Below are positions 35,339-42,858 of a DNA stretch of 64,000 nt, piece after piece. The notes under the pieces were generated by a model. That model did no database searches. It was not told where the DNA came from and worked only from the letters and a program-made list of their open reading frames with translations. Within the stretch, counting starts at the first letter, position 1, and the number at the start of each line of letters is the position of its first letter. The stretch covers positions 64,239 to 128,238 of the forward strand of contig NZ_PJJM01000101.1 in NCBI RefSeq assembly GCF_002929805.1, written 5' to 3'. The stretch is from Cryobacterium sp. Y50. GTDB taxonomy: Bacteria > Actinomycetota > Actinomycetes > Actinomycetales > Microbacteriaceae. A program made the position numbers and the translations under genes.

Positions 35339-37845
35339 CGGACGGCGACACCCGCTCGTGCCGTGTGCCCGGGGAACTCGAAGCCCGCGCCCGCCATCCC
35401 TTCGAAGGCCGCGATGAGTCCCGCCGCGCCGGTCGCCCAGTCGGCCGAGAGCTTGAGGGAGTGATCGCCGAACGGAAGCATCCCGTCGCTGAACGGCACC
35501 ACGCCGAGCATGCAGTCCTGCCGATGGCGCTCGAGCGTGCGCGCGACCGAAGTCGGCATGCTCTCGCCGCGCCACAACTCCGCGAGCATCAGCCCCGCAC
35601 CGGCTCTACCCCGAAGGAGCCCGACGTGGGGTAGCAGGCCGCCGGAGAGCACGCCATCGGGTCCGCGGACCTGATCGACGATCTGCGCCCACCGGGGGTC
35701 GTCGTCGACCTGCTGGAGTCTGCGTGCGACGAGGGCGATCCCGGGGCTTCCCGCCGCCAGCGCCGGTTGCTGCCATGCGCCGCCAGAGGCGAGCGGTGCA
35801 GTGGGCGTCCACCTCAAGAGCTCAAGGTCTCTGTCGACTTCTGCCATGGCATCAGCAGACCACTGCGCATCGCCCGTCGCCTCGGCCAGCGCGAGAAGGA
35901 AAAGCGCCCGCCCTGCGCCACCGTGCAGTAGGCCCGCCAACCCGGCGGGCGGCGGCGTGCGCCGCTCGCGCAGCTCGGCCGCGAGGAAAACGGCACGCTC
36001 CGTCGACGCCTCGCTGCGGTCGTCGAGGAGGGCGAGGCCCAGACCAGGGATGCCGCGCCACAGGGTCGCGTCGAGCTTGTCGACCGGGAAGCCCGCGGCG
36101 CGGGCGAGCGCGGCGTCGGCGTCTTCGTGTGCCCCGAGCGCACGAAGGACGAGACCGACACCCGCGGCGCCCTCGAACAGCCCGGGGCCGATGAGGTCGT
36201 TGCCCCGCAGCCGCGCGACCAGCCAGTCGACGTGATCGTCGGGCACCGAGTATCCCGCACGATTCAGGGTCCAGAGGACTCCCGCCGCGCCGAACGCGAA
36301 CTCGATGCCCCCCGTCGGGCTCTGGAACTGTGCAATGTCGCCCGGGTAGAGCCGGTCGGTTCGCTCGGGGAGGGCCGAGGCGAAAGTGCCCGCGGCGAGC
36401 CGGTCGCGAACATCCGCGGGTTCGCTTTGGACGAGAGGTGCGTCGCCCCACACCGACATCAGGAGGCGGCGAGAGGGTTCGAGGAACTCCTCGGCGTCAG
36501 GGAACCGTCGGACCGCCGCGTCGAACAGCGCGGGCGTCAAGGTCGGAGACCAGACGAGCGTTTCGGTCATCGGCAGGAATAATGCGAGACGAAGGTTGGC
36601 GAGCGCGAACTCGTCGACCCGCACCCCGGTCCATGCCGCCGGCGCACGGAAGCCGGGTGCTCCGATTCGCTGGGCGCGATCTTCCTCGACCGGAGAGGCG
36701 GCCTCGAAGTCGATAAAGCCGACCTCGTCGTCCTCGTCGACGATAATATTGCCGGGATGAAGGTCGCCGAACACGACCCCGCGCTGATGCATTGCGTCGA
36801 CTCCCGCCTCGACCTTGGCGAACACCGCCTTGGCCCATTCGACGTAATCAGATGCGCCGAGGACGCGCGCTCCGGGGAGGGCAGGGTTCATCCGGTGCAT
36901 GACCACGCTGAGGGGTGCACCCTCGACATACTCCCGCGCCAGGAACTGGTGCGCGTGACCTCGGCGGAAGTCGACGAGCCGCGGCACGCCCGGCACGCCT
37001 GCCAGGAGTTCGAGCGCATCGCGCTCCATGATGAGCCGGTCGACGGCGTCGACATCCGCTTCGTCGATCCCAGCGAAGGGTCTCGCCTCCTTCAGGATGA
37101 CCTTCAGACCGGTGCGCGTGTCATCGGCGAGATAGACGCCGCCGCCGTTGGAGAAGTGGATGGCCGACTTGACGATGAAAGGGAAATCCTCCAGCGTGCC
37201 GCGCGCGCGAGCCTCCAGAGCCTCGTCGAGGAAGTCGGGAAGTGGAGCCCACTCGGGGGGATGGAAGCCCGGTCGGCGCTCGTCGGGCACGAGCGTGCCG
37301 TCGGGAGCTTCCATACACGGAACCTGCTGACCCTGCTCATTACGGCCGAATCGCAGCACGAATGCGCCGTAGCGCACGTACAGCGGCCCTTCGCGCCAGC
37401 GCAGATCGGACAGAATCGACGGACCGGCCTCGCCGCCGATCTCGCCGTCGAGGTCGTTGAGGATCGTCTCGAGCTGACGTTCGTCGGCGGGGTAGATCGT
37501 AATGAACTTGCCGCTGCCGCCTCGGTCGCCATATTTACTGTTGCGGCGCCCGAGCGTGCTCATGCTGTGCAGGAACTTCACATCGATGCGGTGCTGCGTG
37601 CAGTAGGCGAGCGTCCGGGTCAGCACACGGCGGGCTGTCTCCGTCGTCGCTGACACATGGATCTTCCAGCCCTGCGTCGGCAGCTGCCCACCCGGGACGC
37701 TCCATCCGCACCACTCCCGGTTGACGTCCTTGCGGTATCCCTCTGGCGGCGTCCCGGCGAACTCGACGAGGTCCTCGCCGGCCGACTGCGGCGGCTCGTA
37801 GAACGGCGAGTGGGCACCCGCATATGCAATGTAGTGCAGATCCAT
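35335..37845 (-). CDS. lanKC: Class III lanthionine synthetase (lyase-kinase-cyclase)
   Basis: 836 residues. The N-terminal lyase domain (about 1-200) shows HSMSTLGRRNSKYG and GSGKFITIYPAD, the conserved K/R block for phosphate elimination. The kinase domain (about 220-480) has the ATP Lys in GLKVILKEARPF, GDLHPGNIIVDEDD (catalytic loop) and IDFEAAS in place of DFG. The cyclase domain (about 500-836) is LanC-like, with GLFEGAAGVGLVLRALG, GLLHGGAGRALFLLALA and WATGAAGLIAAFEG repeats. The zinc ligands (Cys, Cys-His) of LanC and LanL enzymes are absent, so it belongs to class III and not class IV. It phosphorylates and eliminates Ser/Thr to Dha/Dhb. It lies 14 bases after the M50 gene. Without cysteine in the precursors, its cyclase activity appears unused here. 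Confidence 0.93.
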   Translation of the reverse strand: MDLHYIAYAGAHSPFYEPPQSAGEDLVEFAGTPPEGYRKDVNREWCGWSVPGGQLPTQGWKIHVSATTETARRVLTRTLAYCTQHRIDVKFLHSMSTLGRRNSKYGDRGGSGKFITIYPADERQLETILNDLDGEIGGEAGPSILSDLRWREGPLYVRYGAFVLRFGRNEQGQQVPCMEAPDGTLVPDERRPGFHPPEWAPLPDFLDEALEARARGTLEDFPFIVKSAIHFSNGGGVYLADDTRTGLKVILKEARPFAGIDEADVDAVDRLIMERDALELLAGVPGVPRLVDFRRGHAHQFLAREYVEGAPLSVVMHRMNPALPGARVLGASDYVEWAKAVFAKVEAGVDAMHQRGVVFGDLHPGNIIVDEDDEVGFIDFEAASPVEEDRAQRIGAPGFRAPAAWTGVRVDEFALANLRLALFLPMTETLVWSPTLTPALFDAAVRRFPDAEEFLEPSRRLLMSVWGDAPLVQSEPADVRDRLAAGTFASALPERTDRLYPGDIAQFQSPTGGIEFAFGAAGVLWTLNRAGYSVPDDHVDWLVARLRGNDLIGPGLFEGAAGVGLVLRALGAHEDADAALARAAGFPVDKLDATLWRGIPGLGLALLDDRSEASTERAVFLAAELRERRTPPPAGLAGLLHGGAGRALFLLALAEATGDAQWSADAMAEVDRDLELLRWTPTAPLASGGAWQQPALAAGSPGIALVARRLQQVDDDPRWAQIVDQVRGPDGVLSGGLLPHVGLLRGRAGAGLMLAELWRGESMPTSVARTLERHRQDCMLGVVPFSDGMLPFGDHSLKLSADWATGAAGLIAAFEGMAGAGFEFPGHTARAGVAVR

Positions 37846-37859
37846 CGGTTATCTCCTCT

Positions 37860-39524
37860 TCACAGTCCGTTGGCCACGAGCGCCACGAGCCACCGCCACA
37901 GGGGCTGGTCGTCGACTCGAATGGATGCCGCACCCTGCGACGCGCCGCCGGATTCGACGTCGATGAGTGGGAGCGTCGTGGTGGGGATCATGAGAAGGTC
38001 CTCCTTCACCGGAAAGAGGGTCGAGAACGGTCGCATCTCGTCGATGGGGTCGCCCTCGCCCACGATCGCCCGTCCAATCGGCGTGCTGAGCGCGATGCCA
38101 GAGGTGCGCAGTTCAACAACGGTGCCGGGCTCGAGCTGGCTCGCATCACTCGACGTCGGGAGCACCAGCTCGGTCGAGTCGGACGCGCGCAAGAATCCGC
38201 CCGCCATCGACTGCGGCATGGGCAGAAATGCCAGGGCCGCGCTGGCGACGACGGAGACGACGAGAACCACGATTCCCATGCGCACTCCCGAGGCGCCCGC
38301 CTCCCGTGCCTCCGAAACGGACTTCGCGATCTCCTTCCCGAGTCCGAAGATCGCCACCGCGATCAACCCGAGGATCAGCATCGACCCGAGCACGCCGAGT
38401 CGCTGCATCGTGTCGAACCAGATGAGGAGGGCATTCACCACGAGGAAAACAGGGAAGAGCAGACATGCGAAGCCGAAAGGAATCGCCCACGGGAGTCGGG
38501 GGAGCTGACGCGGCGGGCGCCGGCCGAAGAACACGCGGGCCAGGACGCCGCGCGCGTCCGCCATCGACTTATCGCGCAGGTGCGTGATGTCCACCCAGCT
38601 CATGAGGGCGATGTATCCGTCGAGCTTGACGAAGGGAATGGTGTTCATGAGGCATGCGAGGAGGGTCACGATGGCGAAGACCGTCAGCCCAGCCTTCGCG
38701 TCGGGGGAAAATGGGAGGAGGGACGCGAGCGCCGCAGCGCTGCCAATCGTTCCCTGGACGAGGATTCCTGCGAGCGCGACGTGGACGCGCTGGCGTGACT
38801 GCGGCAGTCGCCACCCATCCGACACATCGCAGAAGAAGGCGGGCATCAGGTAGAAGAGCATTACACCGATGCGCCGGGGGCGGCCGCCGTACGACGCCAG
38901 CACCAGGCCATGCCCGAACTCATGCAGCGCCGTGGCCGCGAGGGTTCCGAGGAAAATCCCGAACACGGTCGCGTACGGCACCGGTGACGACAGGGCGGTC
39001 ATAACCTGGGCGGGTCTGACGACGAGAGACAGGATGCCGAGGGCCACCGCCGCCGCCGCGATCACCGACGCGGGCGTGCGCGCGAACGGGATCCATGATG
39101 CGACGTGGCAGAGGATCCGGCTCGGGTTGAAGAGCGTGAGCTGCACAGTCAGCGGCGGCACGAACCTCACCACCTCTTGGCGGGGTCGGGTCTTCTCGCC
39201 CTCGGCTCGAAGCACGTGCGCGTCGCCGAGCGACCGGATTGCCTGATCCACATCGGCGGCCGTCCATGGCTCCCCGAGGTCCTGCAGGATCACTTCTCTG
39301 GTGCGAGAGCCGTCCACGAGGTCAGCAAGCCTCGCGAGGTCGCCGGTGAGCTTGAAGTATTGGTGCGTCCCGCGACGCAGGAACCAGGACTCCCCTTCTG
39401 TGGGCGGGCGGTGCAGTTCGACCCCGGGCGAGAACGTCGGCGGCTCGATGAGCGGCCGCTCCGCGGGCCCCTTGCGTTGGCCGAGCGACATCCGAGGCGC
39501 CTTAGCCGCAGACTTGGTCGTCAT
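37860..39524 (-). CDS. Daptide intramembrane metalloprotease with PqqD-like recognition domain (MpaP-like)
   Basis: 554 residues from ATG 39524; an upstream extension is rejected because the ABC permease gene fills it. Residues about 35-120 look like a PqqD/RiPP-recognition winged helix (WFLRRGTHQYFKLTGDLARL, DLGEPWTAADVDQAIRSLGD). Several membrane helices follow, with the zinc motif H-E-x-x-H in TALHEFGHGLVLASYGG near residue 200, and then LMPAFFCDVSDGWRLPQSRQRV, which holds the third ligand region of M50-type proteases. The C-terminal third is extracellular. M50 enzymes of this type remove leader peptides in daptide clusters. It overlaps the permease gene by four bases and precedes the LanKC. 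Confidence 0.88.
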   Translation of the reverse strand: MTTKSAAKAPRMSLGQRKGPAERPLIEPPTFSPGVELHRPPTEGESWFLRRGTHQYFKLTGDLARLADLVDGSRTREVILQDLGEPWTAADVDQAIRSLGDAHVLRAEGEKTRPRQEVVRFVPPLTVQLTLFNPSRILCHVASWIPFARTPASVIAAAAVALGILSLVVRPAQVMTALSSPVPYATVFGIFLGTLAATALHEFGHGLVLASYGGRPRRIGVMLFYLMPAFFCDVSDGWRLPQSRQRVHVALAGILVQGTIGSAAALASLLPFSPDAKAGLTVFAIVTLLACLMNTIPFVKLDGYIALMSWVDITHLRDKSMADARGVLARVFFGRRPPRQLPRLPWAIPFGFACLLFPVFLVVNALLIWFDTMQRLGVLGSMLILGLIAVAIFGLGKEIAKSVSEAREAGASGVRMGIVVLVVSVVASAALAFLPMPQSMAGGFLRASDSTELVLPTSSDASQLEPGTVVELRTSGIALSTPIGRAIVGEGDPIDEMRPFSTLFPVKEDLLMIPTTTLPLIDVESGGASQGAASIRVDDQPLWRWLVALVANGL

Positions 39525-40297
39525 GGCAGATCCTTTCGAAGGAATCGCGAGCCGCCGAAGGCAATCGCTGCAGTGATCCAGGCGACGGCGATGAGAGCCG
39601 CGAATGGAACCGGCAGAAGCTCCGGCTTGGGGTCGAGGTACAGCGACGACAACGCGATCGTGAACAGTCCGTTCGACGCCTCCGGCCAAATCTGCTGGAG
39701 ACCGGGATCGACGAGCAGCGTCAGGCCGACCACCATCAGGATCGCGGTGAGCTGGTTTCGCACCGCGAGGCCGAGTCCTGCACCCCACAGAGCGCTGAGC
39801 ACGCAGCACATCACGACACCGACGAGTGTCCACGTCGCCTCCGTCGACCAGGCGGGATGTTCGTCGAGGACAAGAGGCAGGATGACCGCGCTTACCGCGC
39901 CGCCGACGGCCGCGAGCACACCGAAGCATGCACCGAAGAACACGGTAACAAGAAGCTTCGACGCCAGGACACTTTGCCTTGTTCCCGCGAGGAGCACCGT
40001 GCGGTTGATCACGCGGGAGTCGAACTCACGGGCGACATACATCGCGGCGAAGACGCCAGAAAACAGGAATACCATCATCCAGGCGCGCACGATGTCGTCC
40101 ACGACGGCCACGGGCTCCTGGCCCGACTCGGCGCCCACGACGGCGTACCCGTACGCGGTCACCGCGCTGAGCACGACCGCGAACCATGCCAGCAGCACGA
40201 GCGACCTGCTGTGGCCGGCCTTGATCATCTCGCCACGCACGGTCCCCGAGAACGAGGAACGGTGCTTCGTGCGCTCACGCAACATGGTCTCGGTCAT
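39521..40297 (-). CDS. ABC transporter permease of the RiPP cluster
   Basis: 258 residues from ATG 40297 (MTETMLRERTKHRSS). ABC-2 type permease: six hydrophobic helices (AWFAVVLSAVTAYGYAVVG, MMVFLFSGVFAAMYVAREFD, LVTVFFGACFGVLAAVGGAV, WTLVGVVMCCVLSALWGAG, AVRNQLTAILMVVGLTLLV, VPFAALIAVAWITAAIAFG). It joins the following ATPase to form an exporter, likely for the mature peptide or for self-immunity. Overlap with the M50 gene is four bases; the gap to the ATPase gene is one base. Confidence 0.85.
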   Translation of the reverse strand: MTETMLRERTKHRSSFSGTVRGEMIKAGHSRSLVLLAWFAVVLSAVTAYGYAVVGAESGQEPVAVVDDIVRAWMMVFLFSGVFAAMYVAREFDSRVINRTVLLAGTRQSVLASKLLVTVFFGACFGVLAAVGGAVSAVILPLVLDEHPAWSTEATWTLVGVVMCCVLSALWGAGLGLAVRNQLTAILMVVGLTLLVDPGLQQIWPEASNGLFTIALSSLYLDPKPELLPVPFAALIAVAWITAAIAFGGSRFLRKDLP

Positions 40298-40298
40298 T

Positions 40299-41006
40299 TC
40301 ACCCACCCACAATCTCGAAGAAGCGGTCTTCCAGGGAGACCGTCCCGCCGGCCGTCGCGTCCTCGAGCGAGCCCTGGAACCTCAACGACTCCTGAAGGAC
40401 GATCACTTCGTCGACGGTCTCCTGCATCTCGGCCATGAGGTGGCTCGAGACGAGTACGGTCCCTCCTGCGTCCGCGTGGTCCCGCAGCAATCGGCGCATC
40501 CAGCGGATGCCGTCGGGGTCGAGTCCGTTCAACGGTTCATCAAGGATAAGTACCTCGGGGTCGGCGAGCAGTGCGATCGCGAGCGAGAGTCGCTTCTGCA
40601 TGCCCGTCGAAAGCGCCTTGACCCGCTTTCGGCGGGTATCGGCCAGGCCGACGAGCTCAAGCACTTCATCCACCCGCCGAAGATCGACGCCGATGTACCG
40701 GGCCCATACTCCCGTCTCGGCCCGCACAGACAGCCCGCCGAGCAGGCTCATCTCGTCGAGGCTCACACCGACGCGGCGAGCGGCGCCGGGCAGGAGCGGG
40801 TACGGCGAGCCCAGGATGCGGCACTCGCCCGAAGTCGGAGCGGTCAGCCCGAGCAGGCACCGCAGGGTTGTGGTCTTGCCGGCACCGTTGCGCCCGAGAA
40901 GTCCCACGACCCGACCACGCTCGACCGAGAAGGAGAGATCGCGGACGGCGGCGTGGTCGCGGTAGCGCTTGGTCAAGCCTTGGATTGAGATCACGGGCTC
41001 AACCAT
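40299..41006 (-). CDS. ABC transporter ATP-binding protein of the RiPP cluster
   Basis: 235 residues; ATG at 41006 or GTG at 41009, overlapping the small membrane protein gene. Walker A GRNGAGKTTTLRCLLG, signature-region LSTGMQKRLSLAIAL, Walker B EVLILDEPLNGLDPDG and the switch His in LVSSHLMAEMQETVDEV are intact. It belongs to the drug-efflux/CcmA type paired with ABC-2 permeases. It should power export of, or immunity to, the cluster's product. Confidence 0.9.
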   Translation of the reverse strand: MVEPVISIQGLTKRYRDHAAVRDLSFSVERGRVVGLLGRNGAGKTTTLRCLLGLTAPTSGECRILGSPYPLLPGAARRVGVSLDEMSLLGGLSVRAETGVWARYIGVDLRRVDEVLELVGLADTRRKRVKALSTGMQKRLSLAIALLADPEVLILDEPLNGLDPDGIRWMRRLLRDHADAGGTVLVSSHLMAEMQETVDEVIVLQESLRFQGSLEDATAGGTVSLEDRFFEIVGG

Positions 41007-41184
41007 CACGATTCGCTCTCATCCCGAGCGCGATGAGCCCCCCGGCCGCGGCGATCGCCACGACGCCGGCGATCGCCAGCGCGATCTGCAGGCTGTCTCC
41101 GATGAGGAATCCGGCGAAGAAGCTGGCGAAAGAGGCCAGTGCGGCGAAGATCGCGAAGATGAAGTAGACGGCTTTCTTGGACAT
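40999..41184 (-). CDS. Small two-helix membrane protein of the daptide locus
   Basis: 61 residues with strong ribosome site AGGAGGGG. Two hydrophobic helices: AVYFIFAIFAALASFASFFAGFLIG and LQIALAIAGVVAIAAAGGLIALG, followed by the basic end MRANRDG. Its position right after the precursor genes and overlapping the exporter ATPase gene suggests an immunity or transporter-accessory function. No family is recognised. Confidence 0.75.
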   Translation of the reverse strand: MSKKAVYFIFAIFAALASFASFFAGFLIGDSLQIALAIAGVVAIAAAGGLIALGMRANRDG

Positions 41185-41215
41185 GTATGTCCCCTCCTAT
41201 GAATTTGAGAGTGTT

Positions 41216-41246
41216 GGGGTGGGGGCCGAAGATCGTCCCCCACCCC
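41216..41246 (-). terminator. Strong hairpin between precursor gene 1 and the transporter genes
   Basis: A perfect ten-base GC stem (GGGGTGGGGG with CCCCCACCCC) and an eleven-base loop, beginning six bases after the stop of precursor 1. It lacks a T-run on the minus strand, so it may attenuate transcription or protect the precursor mRNA 3' end, and so raise precursor output over the downstream genes. Confidence 0.7.
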
Positions 41247-41251
41247 GGATG

Positions 41252-41422
41252 TCAGGTCACAACGATCGCCGAAATGGCGGTGTAAATACCGGCGCTGGCA
41301 ACGCCGGTCCCGACGATGGTCAATCCGATGGTGAATCCGGTCCAGAACCCGGGCGCTTCGAGCGCTTCGAGTTCCTGGAGTCCGAGTTCTAACGGGGCGA
41401 TCCCGCGATTCGATTCGATCAT
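41252..41422 (-). CDS. Daptide-type RiPP precursor peptide 1
   Basis: 56 residues. Leader MIESNRGIAPLELGLQEL-EALEAPG, core beginning about GFWTGFTIGLTIVG and ending AISAIVVT. The LELxLQELExLEAPG block is shared with precursor 2 and is the likely recognition and cleavage region. The C-terminal residue is Thr, which daptide enzymes convert by oxidative decarboxylation, transamination and dimethylation. The predicted core has eight Ser/Thr including the terminal one and no Cys anywhere. The composition (Gly, Ala, Ile, Val, Thr) gives a hydrophobic helix. Start 41422 is followed by a stop at 41252; the gap from precursor 2 is 30 bases. Confidence 0.88.
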   Translation of the reverse strand: MIESNRGIAPLELGLQELEALEAPGFWTGFTIGLTIVGTGVASAGIYTAISAIVVT

Positions 41423-41452
41423 GACTCACCTACCCTTCTCTGTGTATGTGTG

Positions 41453-41623
41453 TTAGGTGATCGCGGTAGCGTAGACCGCCGCAGTCAGGGCGTATGTGCC
41501 GTATGCGGCGGTCGCCGAGACGATCACGCCGGCAGACACGCCGATGGCGGTCCACCATCCGGGCGCTTCCATGGGCTCAAGCTCCTGCATTGCGAGCTCG
41601 AGCATTGGGCTCTTTTCCGTCAT
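41453..41623 (-). CDS. Daptide-type RiPP precursor peptide 2
   Basis: 56 residues: leader MTEKSPMLELAMQELEPMEAPG, core beginning about GWWTAIGVSAGVIVS and ending AAVYATAIT. It matches precursor 1 in length, in the LELxxQELExxEAPG block, in an aromatic pair after PG, and in ending with Thr. Eight Ser/Thr occur in the core, no Cys. The ATG overlaps the dehydrogenase stop (ATGA), with AAAGGAGGAGAGG just upstream inside that gene. High expression is likely. Function: substrate for the modifying enzymes encoded on either side. Confidence 0.9.
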   Translation of the reverse strand: MTEKSPMLELAMQELEPMEAPGWWTAIGVSAGVIVSATAAYGTYALTAAVYATAIT

Positions 41624-42858
41624 TCCTCTCCTCCTTTCGTTGTGAGTCGTTCCCCTAATGCCCGCCGGACGGCAGCCAAGTTCGGCGCGACGCTCGCCCG
41701 CGGCGCTGCGAAGTTCCGCAATTCGGCGAAAAGCGACACGAGATCGTCTCGGCGGAGGGCGCCGAGCATGGGAAGCCCGTACCCCCAGCGCCGCAGACAG
41801 CGGTCAGCGAGCGCGACCGGATCGATGCGCTCCCGAACCACGTCCGGCAGGCCGGCGGCTCCGAGACCAAGCGTCCAGTCGCGGAAGCCGAGGACCGGGT
41901 CGTCGGGTGCCGGAGCGGATACGGCGTGCCGCCAGAATTCGAGCAGCCGGTGGCGCTCCCCCCAGCGCTCATCGCCGTCGAGAATGCGCTCCCAGATGAG
42001 GGGCGTCACGTCGATAAGCGCGGTCATCTTCGAGACGGATGCGGTGGTCGCAAGTTCGTTCGCGACGTACCAGCCGCGCGTTCCGAACGCCTGCGTCGAA
42101 TAGGCGAGATGCGGAGAGTGGCTGAGGGCGCCGATCCGCGCCACCTCTTCACGAACGCTTCGCGACGGCGGCTGCTGGGCCAACTCGCCGAGAGCGCTCG
42201 CGAGACCCAGCGTGACACGGGCCGAGTACGCCGGAGACGTCCCCTGAGCGATGTAAGGACCGGCGAGGCGCAGCATGATCTCGACGAGCCCGGACGAATA
42301 CACGTCCCGCGGCATCCCCGCGGTCGCATCGGCGTCGAACACGGCGACATCGGGGCACAATGAGCGGCCAAGTACGAGCCGCCGCGAGCCTTCAACGATG
42401 CACGTCGCGACAGTGCTCGACTCGGCCCCCGTGCCGATCGTCGTCGGCACGGCTATGATCTGGGGCCGCACGGGTGCATCCATCGGCAGCGCCACGAGGC
42501 CTGCTCGTTGGGGACTCATGATGGTGCGCCGGGTCCGAGCGTCCTGGCAGGCACGGGCGATCACGACGAGGTCGAGGATCGCGCCGCCTCCGATTGCGAC
42601 GACGACGTCGAAGGTGGCGATACGAGCGGCCAGCGCAGTCGGCTGACCCGCATCCGAGGTGGGGACGACCGGCATCTCGACGCAGGTGCCGCCTGATTCG
42701 GCGACGATGGCGCGGGCGCGCGACAGTATCTTGGCATCCTCTGCGAGTCCGGCGTCGCGCACCAGCGCGACCTTGCGCGGCGATCCGCCCACGCGAACGC
42801 CGAGGATGGCGCGTGCGTGCGTCCAGGACGCGCTCTCCTCGGCTGCGTCGAACATCAT
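41620..42858 (-). CDS. mpaB: Daptide dehydrogenase, iron-ADH fold (MpaB-like)
   Basis: 412 residues. The nucleotide-binding half resembles class III (iron-type) alcohol dehydrogenases: SRARAIVAESGGTCVEMPVV, then FDVVVAIGGGAILDLVVIA and PTTIGTGAESSTVATCI, the latter being the usual PTTxGTGSE-type motif. The canonical metal-binding segment (GMDALTHAIE-like) is replaced by YSSGLVEIMLRLAG, and other His positions (ALSHSPHLAYST) may supply ligands. In daptide clusters this enzyme oxidises and decarboxylates the C-terminal Thr to an aminoketone with help of the recognition protein. The start overlaps the aminotransferase stop, and the stop overlaps precursor 2. Substrate assignment follows from cluster context. 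Confidence 0.82.
   Translation of the reverse strand: MMFDAAEESASWTHARAILGVRVGGSPRKVALVRDAGLAEDAKILSRARAIVAESGGTCVEMPVVPTSDAGQPTALAARIATFDVVVAIGGGAILDLVVIARACQDARTRRTIMSPQRAGLVALPMDAPVRPQIIAVPTTIGTGAESSTVATCIVEGSRRLVLGRSLCPDVAVFDADATAGMPRDVYSSGLVEIMLRLAGPYIAQGTSPAYSARVTLGLASALGELAQQPPSRSVREEVARIGALSHSPHLAYSTQAFGTRGWYVANELATTASVSKMTALIDVTPLIWERILDGDERWGERHRLLEFWRHAVSAPAPDDPVLGFRDWTLGLGAAGLPDVVRERIDPVALADRCLRRWGYGLPMLGALRRDDLVSLFAELRNFAAPRASVAPNLAAVRRALGERLTTKGGEE

Noticed and set aside
35335..37845. Class IV (LanL) synthetase reading
   Set aside because: LanL enzymes keep the zinc-binding Cys and Cys-His residues in the cyclase; they are missing here, so class III was chosen.
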